A stretch of DNA of 64,000 bases from Streptomyces koelreuteriae (GTDB taxonomy: Bacteria > Actinomycetota > Actinomycetes > Streptomycetales > Streptomycetaceae). The DNA lies in contig NZ_CP075896.1 of assembly GCF_018604545.1 (NCBI RefSeq), positions 124,001 to 188,000 on the forward strand, in the 5' to 3' direction. Below the pieces are notes generated by a model that saw nothing but the letters and a program-made list of their open reading frames with translations, did not search any database and was not told the DNA's origin. Both the position numbers and the translations under genes were made by a program. Positions 55,032 through 64,000 of this stretch are shown here, one piece after another (the first letter of the stretch is position 1; every line of letters starts with the position of its first letter).

Positions 55032-57587
55032 TCAGAGTCCGGGAACGCGCGAAGCCGTCGAACGGGGAGGCGAGGCGGCTGCCGGGCGTGCCGGTGCCGT
55101 CGGCAGGCTGAGGACCATGGTGAGGCCCCCGCCGGGGGTGTCCTCGGCGTCGATGGTGCCTCCCATGGCCTCGGCGAAGCCGCGGGCGACCGCGAGGCCG
55201 AGGCCGACCCCGCTGCCGCGCGGTGAGTCGCCGTAGCGCTGGAAGGGTTCGAAGATGCGGTCCTTGGCCTCGTCGGGGACGCCGGGACCGCGGTCGATCA
55301 CCCGGACCTCCACCCGGTCGGCGATCGCGCTCGCCTTCACCAGCACGGGCGTGCCCGGGGGGCTGTACTTGACGGCGTTCTCGACGACGTTGGCGACGGA
55401 CCGCTCCAGCAGTCCCTTGTCCACCTGGACCATGGGCAGCGTCTCGGGGATGTTCAGCTCCACGCTGTCCTCCGGGACGCCGCCCAGGGCCATCGGCACC
55501 ACCTCGTCGAGGTCGGCCTCGCGGACGATCGGGGTGACGGTGCCGGTCTGGAGGCGGGACATGTCGAGGAGGTTGCCGACGAGGAGGTCGAGGCGGTCGG
55601 CGCCCTCCTCGATCGCCTCCAGGAGTTCGGCCTGGTCCTCCTCCGACCAGGCCACGTCGTGCGACCGCAGGGAGGACACCGACACCTTGATGCCGGCGAG
55701 CGGTGTGCGCAGGTCGTGGCTCACGGCCGCCAGCAGCGCGGTGCGGATGCGGTTGCCCTCGGCCAGTTCCTTGGCCTGGTCGGCCTCGTGCTGGAGACGC
55801 TGGCGGTCCAGGACGACGGCGGCCTGGGCGGCGAACGCGGCGAGCACCCGGCGGTCCTCGGCCGGCAGGACGCGGCCGGTCAGCGCCAGCGCCATGTGGT
55901 CACCGACCGGTACGTCGACGTCCGCGCCCTCGGGGTTCTCGCACGGCCGTGGACCCACGCTTCCGGCGCAGGTCCACGGCGCCACGTCGCCCGCCCGCTC
56001 CAGCAGGGCGACGGACTCCATGGCGAAGGTCTCACGGACCCGTTCCAGCAGTTCCTCCAGGCCGGTCTCGCCGCGCAGCACGTTGCCCGCGAGGAACGAG
56101 AGGATCTCGGACTCCGCGCGCAGCCGGGCCGCTTGGTGGGTGCGGCGGGCGGCGAGGTCGACCACGGACGCCACGGACACTCCGACGAGGACGAAGATGA
56201 CGATGGCGACGATGTTCTTGGGGTCGGCGACGGTCAGTTCGTGCAGCGGCGGGGTGAAGTAGTAGTTCAGCAGCAGCGAGCCGAAGGCCGCCGAGGCCAA
56301 CGCCGGGTAGAGGCCGCCGACCAGGGCCGCCGCCACCGTCACCGTGAGGAACAGCAGCATGTCGTTGGGCAGGCCCAGGTCCACGCTGATGGTGGTCAGC
56401 AGCAGGGTGAGGAGCACGGGGCCGGCCACACCGGTCAGCCAGCCCCAGATGATCCGCGACCGGCCGAGGCGCGCGCTGCGGGGCACCGGCAGTCCGCGGC
56501 CCTTGCCCGCCTCGTCGTGGGTGATCAGATGGACGTCGAGGTCGGGGCCCGAGTCCGTGGCCACCGTCGCGCCGACGCCCGGCCCGAACACGTACTGCCA
56601 CCCCTTGCGGCGGGAGACGCCGAGGACGATCTGGGTGGCGTTCACGCCCCGGGAGAAGTCCAGCAGCGCCACGGGGACGTCGTCGCCGACGACATGGTGG
56701 AAGGTGCCGCCCAGGTCCTCGACGAGGGTGCGCTGGACGGCGAGTTCCTTCGGGGAGGCGGAGGTGAGTCCGTCGCTGCGGGAGACATAGACCGCGAGGA
56801 CCTCGCCTCCCGCGCCCTTCTCGGCCAGCCGGGCCGCGCGGCGGATCAGGGTCCGGCCCTCGGGACCGCCGGTGAGGCCGACCACGATCCGCTCGCGCGA
56901 GCCCCAGATCGTCGAGACCTCGTGCTCGCTGCGGTACGCGTTGAGGTATTCGTCGACGCGGTCGGCCACCCACAGCAGCGCCAGCTCCCGCAGGGCGGTG
57001 AGGTTGCCGGGCCGGAAGTAGTTGGAGAGGGCCGCGTCGACCTTGTCCGGCTTGTAGATGTTGCCGTGGGCCATACGGCGGCGCAGCGCCTGCGGCGACA
57101 TGTCGACCAGCTCGACCTGGTCGGCGCGCCGGACGACCTCGTCGGGGACGGTCTCCCGCTGCCGTACGCCCGTGATGGACTCCACCACGTCCCCGAGGGA
57201 CTCCAGATGCTGGATGTTGACGGTGGAGACCACGTCGATCCCGGCTGCGAGCAGGTCCTCGACGTCCTGCCAGCGCTTGGTGTGGCGCGAGCCCGGCACA
57301 TTGGTGTGGGCGAGTTCGTCCACCAGCGCCACCTGGGGGCGCCTGGCCAGGACCGCGTCGACGTCCATCTCGGTGAAGACGGTGTCGCGGTACTCCAGAT
57401 CCCTGCGCGGTATCTGTTCCAGGCCGTGCAGCATCACCTCGGTGCGCGGCCGGTGGTGGTGCTCCACGAACGCGACCACGCAGTCGGTTCCGCGCTCGAT
57501 CCGGCGGTGTGCCTCGGAGAGCATGGCGTAGGTCTTGCCGACGCCGGGTGCGGCGCCGAGGTAGATCCGGAGCTTGCCGCGTGCCAT
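55032..57587 (-). CDS. kdpD: Sensor kinase KdpD
   Basis: An 851-residue KdpD. The N-terminal KdpD domain carries a Walker A (YLGAAPGVGKT) and DELAHTNVPGSRH; a USP-like domain follows near residues 250-370. Four membrane segments lie around 400-500, then a GAF-like region, HisKA (LLAAVSHDLRTPLAG) and HATPase (NVVENAVKYSPPG, GSGVGLGLAVARG). It senses potassium limitation or ionic stress and phosphorylates KdpE. The start follows the KdpE stop by one base. Confidence 0.95.
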   Translation of the reverse strand: MARGKLRIYLGAAPGVGKTYAMLSEAHRRIERGTDCVVAFVEHHHRPRTEVMLHGLEQIPRRDLEYRDTVFTEMDVDAVLARRPQVALVDELAHTNVPGSRHTKRWQDVEDLLAAGIDVVSTVNIQHLESLGDVVESITGVRQRETVPDEVVRRADQVELVDMSPQALRRRMAHGNIYKPDKVDAALSNYFRPGNLTALRELALLWVADRVDEYLNAYRSEHEVSTIWGSRERIVVGLTGGPEGRTLIRRAARLAEKGAGGEVLAVYVSRSDGLTSASPKELAVQRTLVEDLGGTFHHVVGDDVPVALLDFSRGVNATQIVLGVSRRKGWQYVFGPGVGATVATDSGPDLDVHLITHDEAGKGRGLPVPRSARLGRSRIIWGWLTGVAGPVLLTLLLTTISVDLGLPNDMLLFLTVTVAAALVGGLYPALASAAFGSLLLNYYFTPPLHELTVADPKNIVAIVIFVLVGVSVASVVDLAARRTHQAARLRAESEILSFLAGNVLRGETGLEELLERVRETFAMESVALLERAGDVAPWTCAGSVGPRPCENPEGADVDVPVGDHMALALTGRVLPAEDRRVLAAFAAQAAVVLDRQRLQHEADQAKELAEGNRIRTALLAAVSHDLRTPLAGIKVSVSSLRSHDVAWSEEDQAELLEAIEEGADRLDLLVGNLLDMSRLQTGTVTPIVREADLDEVVPMALGGVPEDSVELNIPETLPMVQVDKGLLERSVANVVENAVKYSPPGTPVLVKASAIADRVEVRVIDRGPGVPDEAKDRIFEPFQRYGDSPRGSGVGLGLAVARGFAEAMGGTIDAEDTPGGGLTMVLSLPTAPARPAAASPPRSTASRVPGL

Positions 57588-57588
57588 G

Positions 57589-58272
57589 TCATCCCTCGAA
57601 ACGGTAGCCCATGCCGGGTTCGGTGATCAGATAGCGCGGGTGGGAGGGGTCCGACTCCAGCTTGCGGCGCAGTTGCGCCATGTAGACCCGCAGATAGTTG
57701 GTCTTGTTGCTCCGGGACACGCCCCAGACCTCCTGCAGCAGGTGCTTCTGGGTGACGAGCCGTCCGGGGCTGGTGACCAGGATTTCCAGCAGATGCCATT
57801 CGGTGGGGGTGAGGCGCACGTCGTGTCCGTCGCGGACGACCTTCTTGGCGAGCAGGTCGATGGTGAAGCCGGCCGTCTCGACGAGCGTCGTCTCGGCGGT
57901 GAGCGGGGTGTCCTCGGTGCGGCGGACGGCGGCGCGCAGCCGGGCCAGCAGTTCGTCCATGCTGAACGGCTTGGTGATGTAGTCGTCGGCGCCCGCGTCG
58001 AGGGCGGCGACCTTCTCGTCGGAGGCGCGGCGCGCGGACAGCACCAGGATGGGCACGCGGGTCCAGCCGCGCAGGGCCTTGATGACGTCGACGCCGTCCA
58101 TGTCCGGCAGTCCGAGGTCGAGCATCACGACGTCGGGCTGCCGGGCCGCCGCCAGTCTGAGGGCCGTGGCACCGTCGGGGGCCGCGTCCACCCCGTACCG
58201 ACGGGCCTGCATGTTGATCACGAGGGCTCGTACCAGCTGAGGGTCGTCTTCCACGACCAGCACCCGGGTCAT
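57589..58272 (-). CDS. kdpE: Response regulator KdpE
   Basis: A 227-residue OmpR-family regulator: receiver with phosphoacceptor Asp52 in VVMLDLGLPDMDG and conserved ITKPFSMDELLAR, then a winged-helix DNA-binding domain (LTPTEWHLLEILVTSPG, TNYLRVYMAQLRRKLE). It activates kdpFABC when phosphorylated by KdpD. It is separated from kdpC by a hairpin-bearing gap, so it may be read by read-through or by its own promoter. Confidence 0.95.
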   Translation of the reverse strand: MTRVLVVEDDPQLVRALVINMQARRYGVDAAPDGATALRLAAARQPDVVMLDLGLPDMDGVDVIKALRGWTRVPILVLSARRASDEKVAALDAGADDYITKPFSMDELLARLRAAVRRTEDTPLTAETTLVETAGFTIDLLAKKVVRDGHDVRLTPTEWHLLEILVTSPGRLVTQKHLLQEVWGVSRSNKTNYLRVYMAQLRRKLESDPSHPRYLITEPGMGYRFEG

Positions 58273-58331
58273 CGGTGTGCGCCTTTCATGTCGTACATGT
58301 GGCCGTGGAAACCGCCGCCGGCTTCGTGGCG

Positions 58332-58377
58332 GCGGGAGCCGGCGGTGCGGAGTCTCCTCCGGGCCGCCGGCTCCCGC
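58332..58377 (-). terminator. Hairpin between kdpC and kdpE
   Basis: GCGGGAGCCGGCGG (58332-58345) pairs perfectly with CCGCCGGCTCCCGC (58364-58377), a 14-base-pair stem with an 18-base loop, 19 bases past the kdpC stop. It should end or attenuate kdpFABC transcription so that regulator levels stay lower than transporter levels. Confidence 0.6.
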
Positions 58378-58395
58378 GCCGGTCGCATCACGCCA

Positions 58396-59064
58396 TCAGC
58401 TCTTCGCCACGAGTTCCTTGAGGGCGATGTTGAGTTCGAGGACGTTCACGCGGGGCTCGCCCATGAAGCCGAGGGTGCGGCCCTCGGTGTGCTCCTCGAC
58501 GAGCTTGTCGACCTGGGCGACGGGCAGGCCGTTCTTCGCCGCCACCCGGTGGACCTGGAGGTCGGCGTAGGCCGGGGAGATGTTCGGGTCGAGGCCGGAG
58601 CCGGAGGAGGTGACCGCGTCGGCGGGGACCTGGGACGGCTTGACCCGGTAGTCGGCGGTCGAGTTGTCCTTGACCACGGCGGCCTTGGCGTCCTTCACCC
58701 ATTGGATGAGCTCTTCGTTGTCGCCGGAGCGGTTGGTCGCGCCGGACAGGATGAGCTTGTACTGGGTGTTGACGCTGTTGGTGCCCAGGCCGTTCTGCGG
58801 ACGGCCCTGGAACCACTTCAGGTCCGGCTCCGGGCTCTCCTGGCCCTTCTTCAGGGGCAGGTTGTAGGCCTGCCCGATCAGGGACGAGCCGACGACCTTG
58901 CCCTCCGACGTGATCTCGGAGCCGTTGGCCTTGTCGTTGAACAGGCCCTGGGCGATGCCGGTGACGAGCAACGGGTAGAGGACGCCGGTGACCAGGGTCA
59001 GCACGAGGAGGGCGCGCAGGCCCGCGCCGAGCAACCGGGCGGTGTTCGCGAAAGAGTTGTTCAT
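58396..59064 (-). CDS. kdpC: Potassium-transporting ATPase subunit KdpC
   Basis: A 222-residue KdpC: one N-terminal membrane helix (ALLVLTLVTGVLYPLLVTGIA), then a soluble domain with SSLIGQ, WFQGRP and SGSGLDPNISPAYA, the family signature, ending in the RVNVLELNIAL strand. It helps KdpB couple ATP use to transport. It starts five bases after the kdpB stop. Confidence 0.95.
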   Translation of the reverse strand: MNNSFANTARLLGAGLRALLVLTLVTGVLYPLLVTGIAQGLFNDKANGSEITSEGKVVGSSLIGQAYNLPLKKGQESPEPDLKWFQGRPQNGLGTNSVNTQYKLILSGATNRSGDNEELIQWVKDAKAAVVKDNSTADYRVKPSQVPADAVTSSGSGLDPNISPAYADLQVHRVAAKNGLPVAQVDKLVEEHTEGRTLGFMGEPRVNVLELNIALKELVAKS

Positions 59065-59069
59065 GTCCT

Positions 59070-61199
59070 TCACCCGATCCCGGGGATCAGCGAGATGAGC
59101 AGGTCGATGAGCTTGATGCCGATGAACGGCGCGATCAGACCGCCGACGCCGTAGACGGTCAGGTTGCGGCGCAGCAGCTTGTCGGCGCTGACGGGCCGGT
59201 AGCGCACGCCCTTCAGCGACAGCGGCACCAGCGCGATGATGATCAGCGCGTTGAAGATCACGGCCGACAGGATCGCGGAGTCCGGCGAGGACAGGCCCAT
59301 GATGTTGAGCTTGTCCAGGCCCGGATAGACCGCCGCGAACAGCGCCGGGATGATCGCGAAGTACTTCGCGACGTCGTTGGCTATGGAGAACGTGGTGAGC
59401 GCGCCCCGGGTGATGAGGAGTTGCTTGCCGATCTCGACGATCTCGATGAGCTTGGTCGGGTTGGAGTCGAGGTCGACCATGTTGCCGGCCTCCTTGGCGG
59501 CCGACGTGCCGGTGTTCATGGCCACGCCGACGTCCGCCTGCGCGAGGGCCGGGGCGTCGTTGGTGCCGTCGCCGGTCATCGCGACGAGCTTGCCGCCCGC
59601 CTGCTCGCGCTTGATGAGGGCCATCTTGTCCTCGGGGGTGGCCTCGGCGAGGAAGTCGTCGACGCCGGCCTCCTCGGCGATCGCCTTGGCCGTCAGCGGG
59701 TTGTCGCCCGTGATCATGACGGTCTTGATGCCCATGCGGCGCAGTTCCTCGAACCGTTCCCGCATGCCGTCCTTGACGACGTCCTTGAGGTGGATGACAC
59801 CCAGGATCCGTGCCCCGTCGACGTCCTCGACGGCCACCAGCAGCGGGGTGCCGCCGGCTTCGGAGATGCGGTTGGCGCTCGTGTCCGCGTCGTCGGCGAC
59901 GGTGCCGCCGCGCTCCTGGACCCAGGCGATGACGGAACCCGCCGCGCCCTTGCGGATCTTGCGGCCGTCGACGTCCACGCCCGACATACGGGTCTGGGCG
60001 GTGAACTCGATCCACTCGGCGTGGGCGAGCTCGCCCTGATGACGCTCGCGCAACCCGTACTTCTCCTTCGCCAGGACGACGATGGAGCGCCCCTCGGGCG
60101 TCTCGTCGGCCAGCGAGGAGAGCTGGGCGGCGTCGGCGACCTGGGCCTGGGTGGTGCCGCTGACCGGCACGAACTCGGCGGCCTGCCGGTTGCCGAGGGT
60201 GATGGTGCCGGTCTTGTCGAGCAGCAGCGTCGAGACGTCACCTGCGGCCTCGACCGCACGGCCGGACATGGCCAGGACGTTGCGCTGCACCAGCCGGTCC
60301 ATGCCCGCGATGCCGATCGCGGACAGCAACGCGCCGATGGTGGTCGGGATGAGGCAGACCAGCAGCGCCACCAGCACGACCATCGTCAGGTGGGTGCCCG
60401 CGTAGTCGGCGAAGGGCGGCAGGGTGGCGCAGGCCAGCAGGAAGACGATCGTCAGCGAGGCGAGCAGGATGTTCAGCGCGATCTCGTTGGGCGTCTTCTG
60501 CCGTGCGGCGCCCTCGACCAGGTTGATCATCCGGTCGATGAAGGTCTCGCCGGGCTTCGTCGTGATCCTGATGACGATGCGGTCGGACAGCACCTTCGTG
60601 CCGCCGGTGACCGCCGAACGGTCGCCGCCCGACTCCCGGATGACCGGGGCCGACTCGCCGGTGATCGCCGACTCGTCCACGCTCGCGACGCCTTCGACGA
60701 CGTCACCGTCGCCGGGGATGATGTCGCCGGCCTCGCAGACGACCAGGTCGCCGATGCGCAGCGCGGTGCCGGGGACCTGCTCCTCGGAGCCGTTGTCCAG
60801 GAGGCGGCGGGCGACGGTGTCGGTCTTGGCCTTGCGCAGGGTGTCCGCCTGGGCCTTGCCGCGGCCCTCGGCGACCGCCTCCGCCAGGTTGGCGAAGATG
60901 ACGGTCAGCCACAGCCAGGCGCTGATCGCCCAGCCGAACCAGTCGCCCGGGTCCCTGAAGGAGAACACGGTCGTCAGGATCGAGCCGATCCACACCACGA
61001 ACATCACGGGCGACTTGACCATCACCCGCGGGTCGAGCTTGCGGAAGGCGTCCGGCAGCGACTTGACCAGTTGCTTGGGGTCGAAGAGGCCGGCACCGAC
61101 CCGGCCCTCCTTGTGACCGGTGGGCACGTCCTGGTGCGGTGCCCGGGCGGGAGTGGCTGTGGACATGGAGTCCTCTTGCTTCGTTACGTCGGTTGTCAT
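59070..61199 (-). CDS. kdpB: Potassium-transporting ATPase catalytic subunit KdpB
   Basis: A 709-residue P1A ATPase. The phosphorylation site is [25 protein letters not shown] is the actuator-domain TGES motif, and [19 protein letters not shown] forms the hinge. Upstream hydrophobic pairs and [13 protein letters not shown] are typical of KdpB. The ATG at 61199 overlaps the kdpA stop; an alternative ATG at 61166 with GAGGA upstream would remove 11 residues. Confidence 0.95.
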   Translation of the reverse strand: MTTDVTKQEDSMSTATPARAPHQDVPTGHKEGRVGAGLFDPKQLVKSLPDAFRKLDPRVMVKSPVMFVVWIGSILTTVFSFRDPGDWFGWAISAWLWLTVIFANLAEAVAEGRGKAQADTLRKAKTDTVARRLLDNGSEEQVPGTALRIGDLVVCEAGDIIPGDGDVVEGVASVDESAITGESAPVIRESGGDRSAVTGGTKVLSDRIVIRITTKPGETFIDRMINLVEGAARQKTPNEIALNILLASLTIVFLLACATLPPFADYAGTHLTMVVLVALLVCLIPTTIGALLSAIGIAGMDRLVQRNVLAMSGRAVEAAGDVSTLLLDKTGTITLGNRQAAEFVPVSGTTQAQVADAAQLSSLADETPEGRSIVVLAKEKYGLRERHQGELAHAEWIEFTAQTRMSGVDVDGRKIRKGAAGSVIAWVQERGGTVADDADTSANRISEAGGTPLLVAVEDVDGARILGVIHLKDVVKDGMRERFEELRRMGIKTVMITGDNPLTAKAIAEEAGVDDFLAEATPEDKMALIKREQAGGKLVAMTGDGTNDAPALAQADVGVAMNTGTSAAKEAGNMVDLDSNPTKLIEIVEIGKQLLITRGALTTFSIANDVAKYFAIIPALFAAVYPGLDKLNIMGLSSPDSAILSAVIFNALIIIALVPLSLKGVRYRPVSADKLLRRNLTVYGVGGLIAPFIGIKLIDLLISLIPGIG

Positions 61200-62860
61200 G
61201 ACGCCAGCCCCTCGGCCAGCGGACCCAGCGCGAGGGCCGGGAAGTAGGTCAGACCCGTGATGATCAGGATCGCCCCGACGAGGAGCCCGGTGAACAGCGG
61301 CTTCTCGGTGCGCAGGGTGCCTGCCGTGACCGGCACCGGCTTCTGTTCGGCGAGGGAGCCGGCCAGTGCCAGCACGAACACCATCGGCAGGAAGCGGCCG
61401 AGGAGCATCGCGAGGCCCAGGGTGCTGTTGAACCACTGGGTGTCCGCGTTCAGACCGGCGAACGCCGAGCCGTTGTTGTTCGAGGCGGACGTGTAGGCGT
61501 AGAGGATCTCGGAGAATCCGTGCGCGCCGCTGTTCGTCATCGAGTCGGCCGGGGTCGGCAGGGCCATCGCGAAGGCGGTGAAGACGAGCACCAGCGCCGG
61601 GGTGATGAGGATGTAGCAGGCCGCGAGCTTGATCTCGCGGGTGCCGATCTTCTTGCCCAGGTACTCGGGCGTGCGGCCGACCATCAGGCCGGCGATGAAC
61701 ACCGCGATGATCGCCATGATCAGCATGCCGTAGAGGCCGGAGCCGGTGCCGCCGGGCGCGATCTCGCCCAGCATCATGCCGAGCATCGTGATGCCGCCGC
61801 CCAGCCCGGTGAAGGACGAGTGGAAGGAGTCCACCGCACCGGTCGAGGTGAGCGTGGTCGCCGTCGCGAAGATCGAGGACGCGCCGACGCCGAAGCGGAC
61901 CTCCTTGCCCTCCGTCGCACCGCCGGCGATGTCGAACGCGGGGCCGTGGTGGGCGAACTCGGTCCACATCATCAGGGCCGTGAAGCCGATCCAGATGGTG
62001 GCCATGGTCGCGAGGATCGCGTAGCCCTGCTTCACCGAGCCGACCATGACACCGAAGGTGCGGGTCAGCGCGAACGGGATCACCAGGATCAGGAAGATCT
62101 CGAAGAGGTTGGAGAAGGGCGTCGGGTTCTCGAAGGGGTGGGCTGAGTTGGCGTTGAAGTAGCCGCCGCCGTTGGTGCCCAGCTCCTTGATGGCCTCCTG
62201 CGAGGCGACCGCGCCGCCGTTCCACTGCTGCGAGCCGCCCATGAACTGACCGACCTCGTGGATGCCGGAGAAGTTCTGGATCGCGCCGCACGCCACCAGC
62301 ACCAGCGCGGCGACCACGGCCACCGGCAGCAGGATCCGCGTGACACCGCGCACCAGGTCCGACCAGAAGTTGCCCAGCTCACCGGTGCGCGAGCGCGCGA
62401 ATCCGCGCACCAGCGCCACCGCCACCGCGATGCCGACGGCCGCGGAGACGAAGTTCTGCACGGCCAGACCGGCGGTCTGCACGACATGGCCCATGGCCTG
62501 TTCGCCGTAGTACGACTGCCAGTTGGTGTTGGTGACGAAGGAAACGGCGGTGTTGAAGGCCTGGTCGGGGTCGATCGCCGCGAAGCCCAGCGAACCCGGC
62601 AGGACCCCCTGCAGACGCATCAGCAAGTACAGGAAGAGCACACCGATCACCGAGAAGGCGAGGACGCCCCGCAGATACGCGGGCCAGCGCATCTCGGTGT
62701 CGGGGTTCGCTCCGATGCCCTTGTAGATCCACTTCTCGACCCGCCAGTGCTTGTCGGAGGAGTAGACCCGGGCCATGTAGTTGCCCAGGGGGACATAGGC
62801 GAGCGCCAGCGCCGCCATGAGGGCGAGCAGCTGGAGCACACCGGCCAGTACAGGTCCCAT
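61196..62860 (-). CDS. kdpA: Potassium-transporting ATPase subunit KdpA
   Basis: A 554-residue KdpA of the KtrB-like channel superfamily with about ten membrane helices. The selectivity-filter-like segments are visible: [38 protein letters not shown] and [13 protein letters not shown] (here [10 protein letters not shown]). It forms the K+ path of the complex. The start is ATG 62860, eight bases after the kdpF stop. Confidence 0.95.
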   Translation of the reverse strand: MGPVLAGVLQLLALMAALALAYVPLGNYMARVYSSDKHWRVEKWIYKGIGANPDTEMRWPAYLRGVLAFSVIGVLFLYLLMRLQGVLPGSLGFAAIDPDQAFNTAVSFVTNTNWQSYYGEQAMGHVVQTAGLAVQNFVSAAVGIAVAVALVRGFARSRTGELGNFWSDLVRGVTRILLPVAVVAALVLVACGAIQNFSGIHEVGQFMGGSQQWNGGAVASQEAIKELGTNGGGYFNANSAHPFENPTPFSNLFEIFLILVIPFALTRTFGVMVGSVKQGYAILATMATIWIGFTALMMWTEFAHHGPAFDIAGGATEGKEVRFGVGASSIFATATTLTSTGAVDSFHSSFTGLGGGITMLGMMLGEIAPGGTGSGLYGMLIMAIIAVFIAGLMVGRTPEYLGKKIGTREIKLAACYILITPALVLVFTAFAMALPTPADSMTNSGAHGFSEILYAYTSASNNNGSAFAGLNADTQWFNSTLGLAMLLGRFLPMVFVLALAGSLAEQKPVPVTAGTLRTEKPLFTGLLVGAILIITGLTYFPALALGPLAEGLAS

Positions 62861-62868
62861 AGTCGATC

Positions 62869-62958
62869 TCAGAACCTCTCCGGGAAGATCAGGGCGAGGA
62901 CGAGATAGCCCAGCAGGGCGACGGCCACGACCAGACCGACGATGTTCTCGGCAGTCAC
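62869..62958 (-). CDS. kdpF: KdpF small stabilising subunit
   Basis: A 29-residue membrane peptide too short for most gene finders: [19 protein letters not shown] is followed by LALIFPERF, the classical KdpF ending. It has a GTG start at 62958 that overlaps the stop of the next microprotein upstream (GTGA), and it sits directly before kdpA. KdpF stabilises the KdpABC complex in the membrane. Confidence 0.88.
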   Translation of the reverse strand: MTAENIVGLVVAVALLGYLVLALIFPERF

Positions 62959-63038
62959 AGCTTCGTCACCCCCTTGGCGACGAGGGCCACCAGCGCGAAA
63001 CCCGCGAGCGCGGCGACGACGAAGGCCAGATCGGCCAT
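62955..63038 (-). CDS. 27-residue membrane microprotein preceding kdpF
   Basis: From ATG 63038 (with TAGGAG upstream) the frame encodes [20 protein letters not shown] then AKGVTKL and stops inside the kdpF start. It has a single hydrophobic helix with a short basic tail. Translational coupling to kdpF and the ribosome-binding site argue that it is real. It could be a second accessory peptide of the Kdp complex or a coupling leader. No named family is recognised. Confidence 0.65.
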   Translation of the reverse strand: MADLAFVVAALAGFALVALVAKGVTKL

Positions 63039-63174
63039 CGCGAACTCCTAGGAGAGGGTCGAAACAGATACGGACGAGTAGAGGAAACCGCCTCCGTGGC
63101 CGGATTCGAGCCTCGTTGACGTCTCCCTAACGGCGGTGCCGACGCCTTTGACGAGGCTCTTACGCGGCAAGCGC

Positions 63175-64000
63175 TCACCCCAGCCGGAAGCGCAGCCGGC
63201 AGATCACCGCGTCGGTGTCCCGCCGCACCGCGTGGGCCACGACCGCGCCCCGCTGGTTCTGCAGCAGCCGCTGCCACAGGCGCTCCGGCTCCACCTCGGG
63301 GATCAGCACGGTGACCTGCGCGTCCGGCGCGGCGGCGGCCGTCTCACGGACGTAGGCGGCGATGGGGCGGCCCAGGGCCCGGTGCTCGGAGGTGAGCGGG
63401 ATCAGGGGGACCCCGGGGTTCCAGTCGGCCCAGTCGCGGGCCAGGGCGTGGGCCTGCGCCCGGTCCTCGGTGTCGGGAGGGCAGACGGTGACCGCCCGTA
63501 CCTCGTCGCCGAGGGAGACCGCGGCCGTGAGCGCCTCGGACGTCAGCCGGGACAGGGACGACACCGGGACGATCACGATGGAGCGGTCGCGGTGCGGGGG
63601 TTCCGGGACCCGGCCGAGGGCCAGCCGCTCGCCGATCCGGACGTAGGCGCGGTGCACGGTCTCGAAGGCCAGGACCAGCAGCGGCAGGGCGATCACGATC
63701 AGCCAGGCGCCCTCCTCGAACTTGGTCGCGGTGACGACGACCGCGGAGACGCCGGTGAGCAGCGCGCCGAAGCCGTTCAGCAGGGCCTTGCCGCGCCACC
63801 CCGGGCCCTTCTCGAGCCGCCAGTGCCGGACCATGCCCACCTGGGCGATGGTGAAGCCGACGAAGACACCGATCGCGAAGAGCGGCACGAGCGTGTTGGT
63901 GTCACCGCCGGAGAAGACCAGCAGCGCGGCCGAGACCACGGCCAGCGCGAGCACACCGTGCCGGTGCACCTGCCGGTCGGCCTTCAGGGCGAACACGTGC
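63175..64000 (-). CDS. APC-superfamily permease, C-terminal part (KimA-like potassium importer possible)
   Basis: The gene continues beyond the window; 275 codons are visible. Several membrane segments (LVPLFAIGVFVGFTIAQVGM, LLNGFGALLTGVSAVVVTATKF, WLIVIALPLLVLAF) are followed by a soluble domain of about 150 residues starting DRSIVIVPVSSLSRLTSEAL, resembling a universal-stress-like fold. This combination is that of KimA-type K+/H+ symporters and of some amino acid permeases. The location 136 bases upstream of the kdp microprotein favours potassium. The N-terminus is needed to decide. Confidence 0.75.
   Translation of the reverse strand, partial: HVFALKADRQVHRHGVLALAVVSAALLVFSGGDTNTLVPLFAIGVFVGFTIAQVGMVRHWRLEKGPGWRGKALLNGFGALLTGVSAVVVTATKFEEGAWLIVIALPLLVLAFETVHRAYVRIGERLALGRVPEPPHRDRSIVIVPVSSLSRLTSEALTAAVSLGDEVRAVTVCPPDTEDRAQAHALARDWADWNPGVPLIPLTSEHRALGRPIAAYVRETAAAAPDAQVTVLIPEVEPERLWQRLLQNQRGAVVAHAVRRDTDAVICRLRFRLG

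Noticed and set aside
63039..63174. GCCTCGT/ACGAGGC inverted repeat upstream of kdp as a KdpE box
   Set aside because: Only seven bases per arm with a 35-base gap and no adjoining clear promoter; too weak to call.

Overview
The window is a piece of a Streptomyces chromosome or that of a close relative. Coding frames have a strong G/C bias at third positions, start codons are often GTG and occasionally TTG, and genes are commonly coupled by ATGA, GTGA or TTGA overlaps. Family content also fits: a Tat signal peptide, a dedicated P450/ferredoxin pair, an ANTAR/PP2C phosphatase, a HAMP-array hybrid kinase and a typical Streptomyces intergenic repeat. No tRNA, rRNA, CRISPR array, insertion sequence or phage gene was seen.

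Region 1 (about 228-16070) looks like an amine/aromatic catabolic island. A permease/PuuC-like/PuuD-like operon and a glutamine-synthetase-like ligase supply most of a gamma-glutamylation pathway, but no PuuB oxidase is present. A P450 sits beside the ligase, and its ferredoxin and reductase are transcribed divergently. They are followed by an acetoacetate-decarboxylase-fold enzyme and three homoprotocatechuate meta-cleavage enzymes (HpaE-, HpaD- and HpaG-like). LuxR, MarR and TetR regulators and an LLM-type monooxygenase accompany them. I read a shared 14-bp operator (GTTnGGnnYCAAAY) at five sites. At four it touches or overlaps a promoter -10 box, which suggests one repressor for the island.

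Region 2 (16065-20975) is a LysR-controlled, fully overlapping operon of three RraA-like aldolase paralogues, an aminotransferase and an alpha/beta hydrolase. Region 3 (21111-25411) has a membrane-anchored unknown protein, a MerR regulator with a 19-bp-spacer promoter, and tandem CorA genes.

Region 4 (about 25433-44698, all on the minus strand) is the most striking part. It is an isonitrile lipopeptide (ScoA-E type) gene cluster with an extra beta-hydroxylase and an exporter. It is flanked by a FecBCD-type uptake operon and a lysA copy on one side, and on the other by an ECF sigma factor and a copper operon (Cu-ATPase, PCuAC-like protein, and two His/Met-rich membrane proteins). Three promoters in this block share the same layout, GGGAACTC-N15-CGACYWCTG. 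They would drive the copper operon, the biosynthetic operon and the uptake operon. The natural reading is a chalkophore (copper-acquisition metabolite) system tied to copper handling by one ECF sigma factor.

Region 5 (44795-54974) holds a seven-HAMP hybrid kinase with a downstream ANTAR/GAF/PAS/PP2C phosphatase, a Kup potassium transporter, and an ArsR/CDF metal-efflux pair with a perfect 18-bp operator palindrome. Region 6 (55032-64000) is the kdp potassium system: kdpED, a hairpin, then kdpCBAF preceded by a 27-codon membrane microprotein. A truncated APC-family permease, possibly KimA-like, lies at the window edge. Starts were chosen by eye from ribosome-binding sites and overlaps; no homology search was run.
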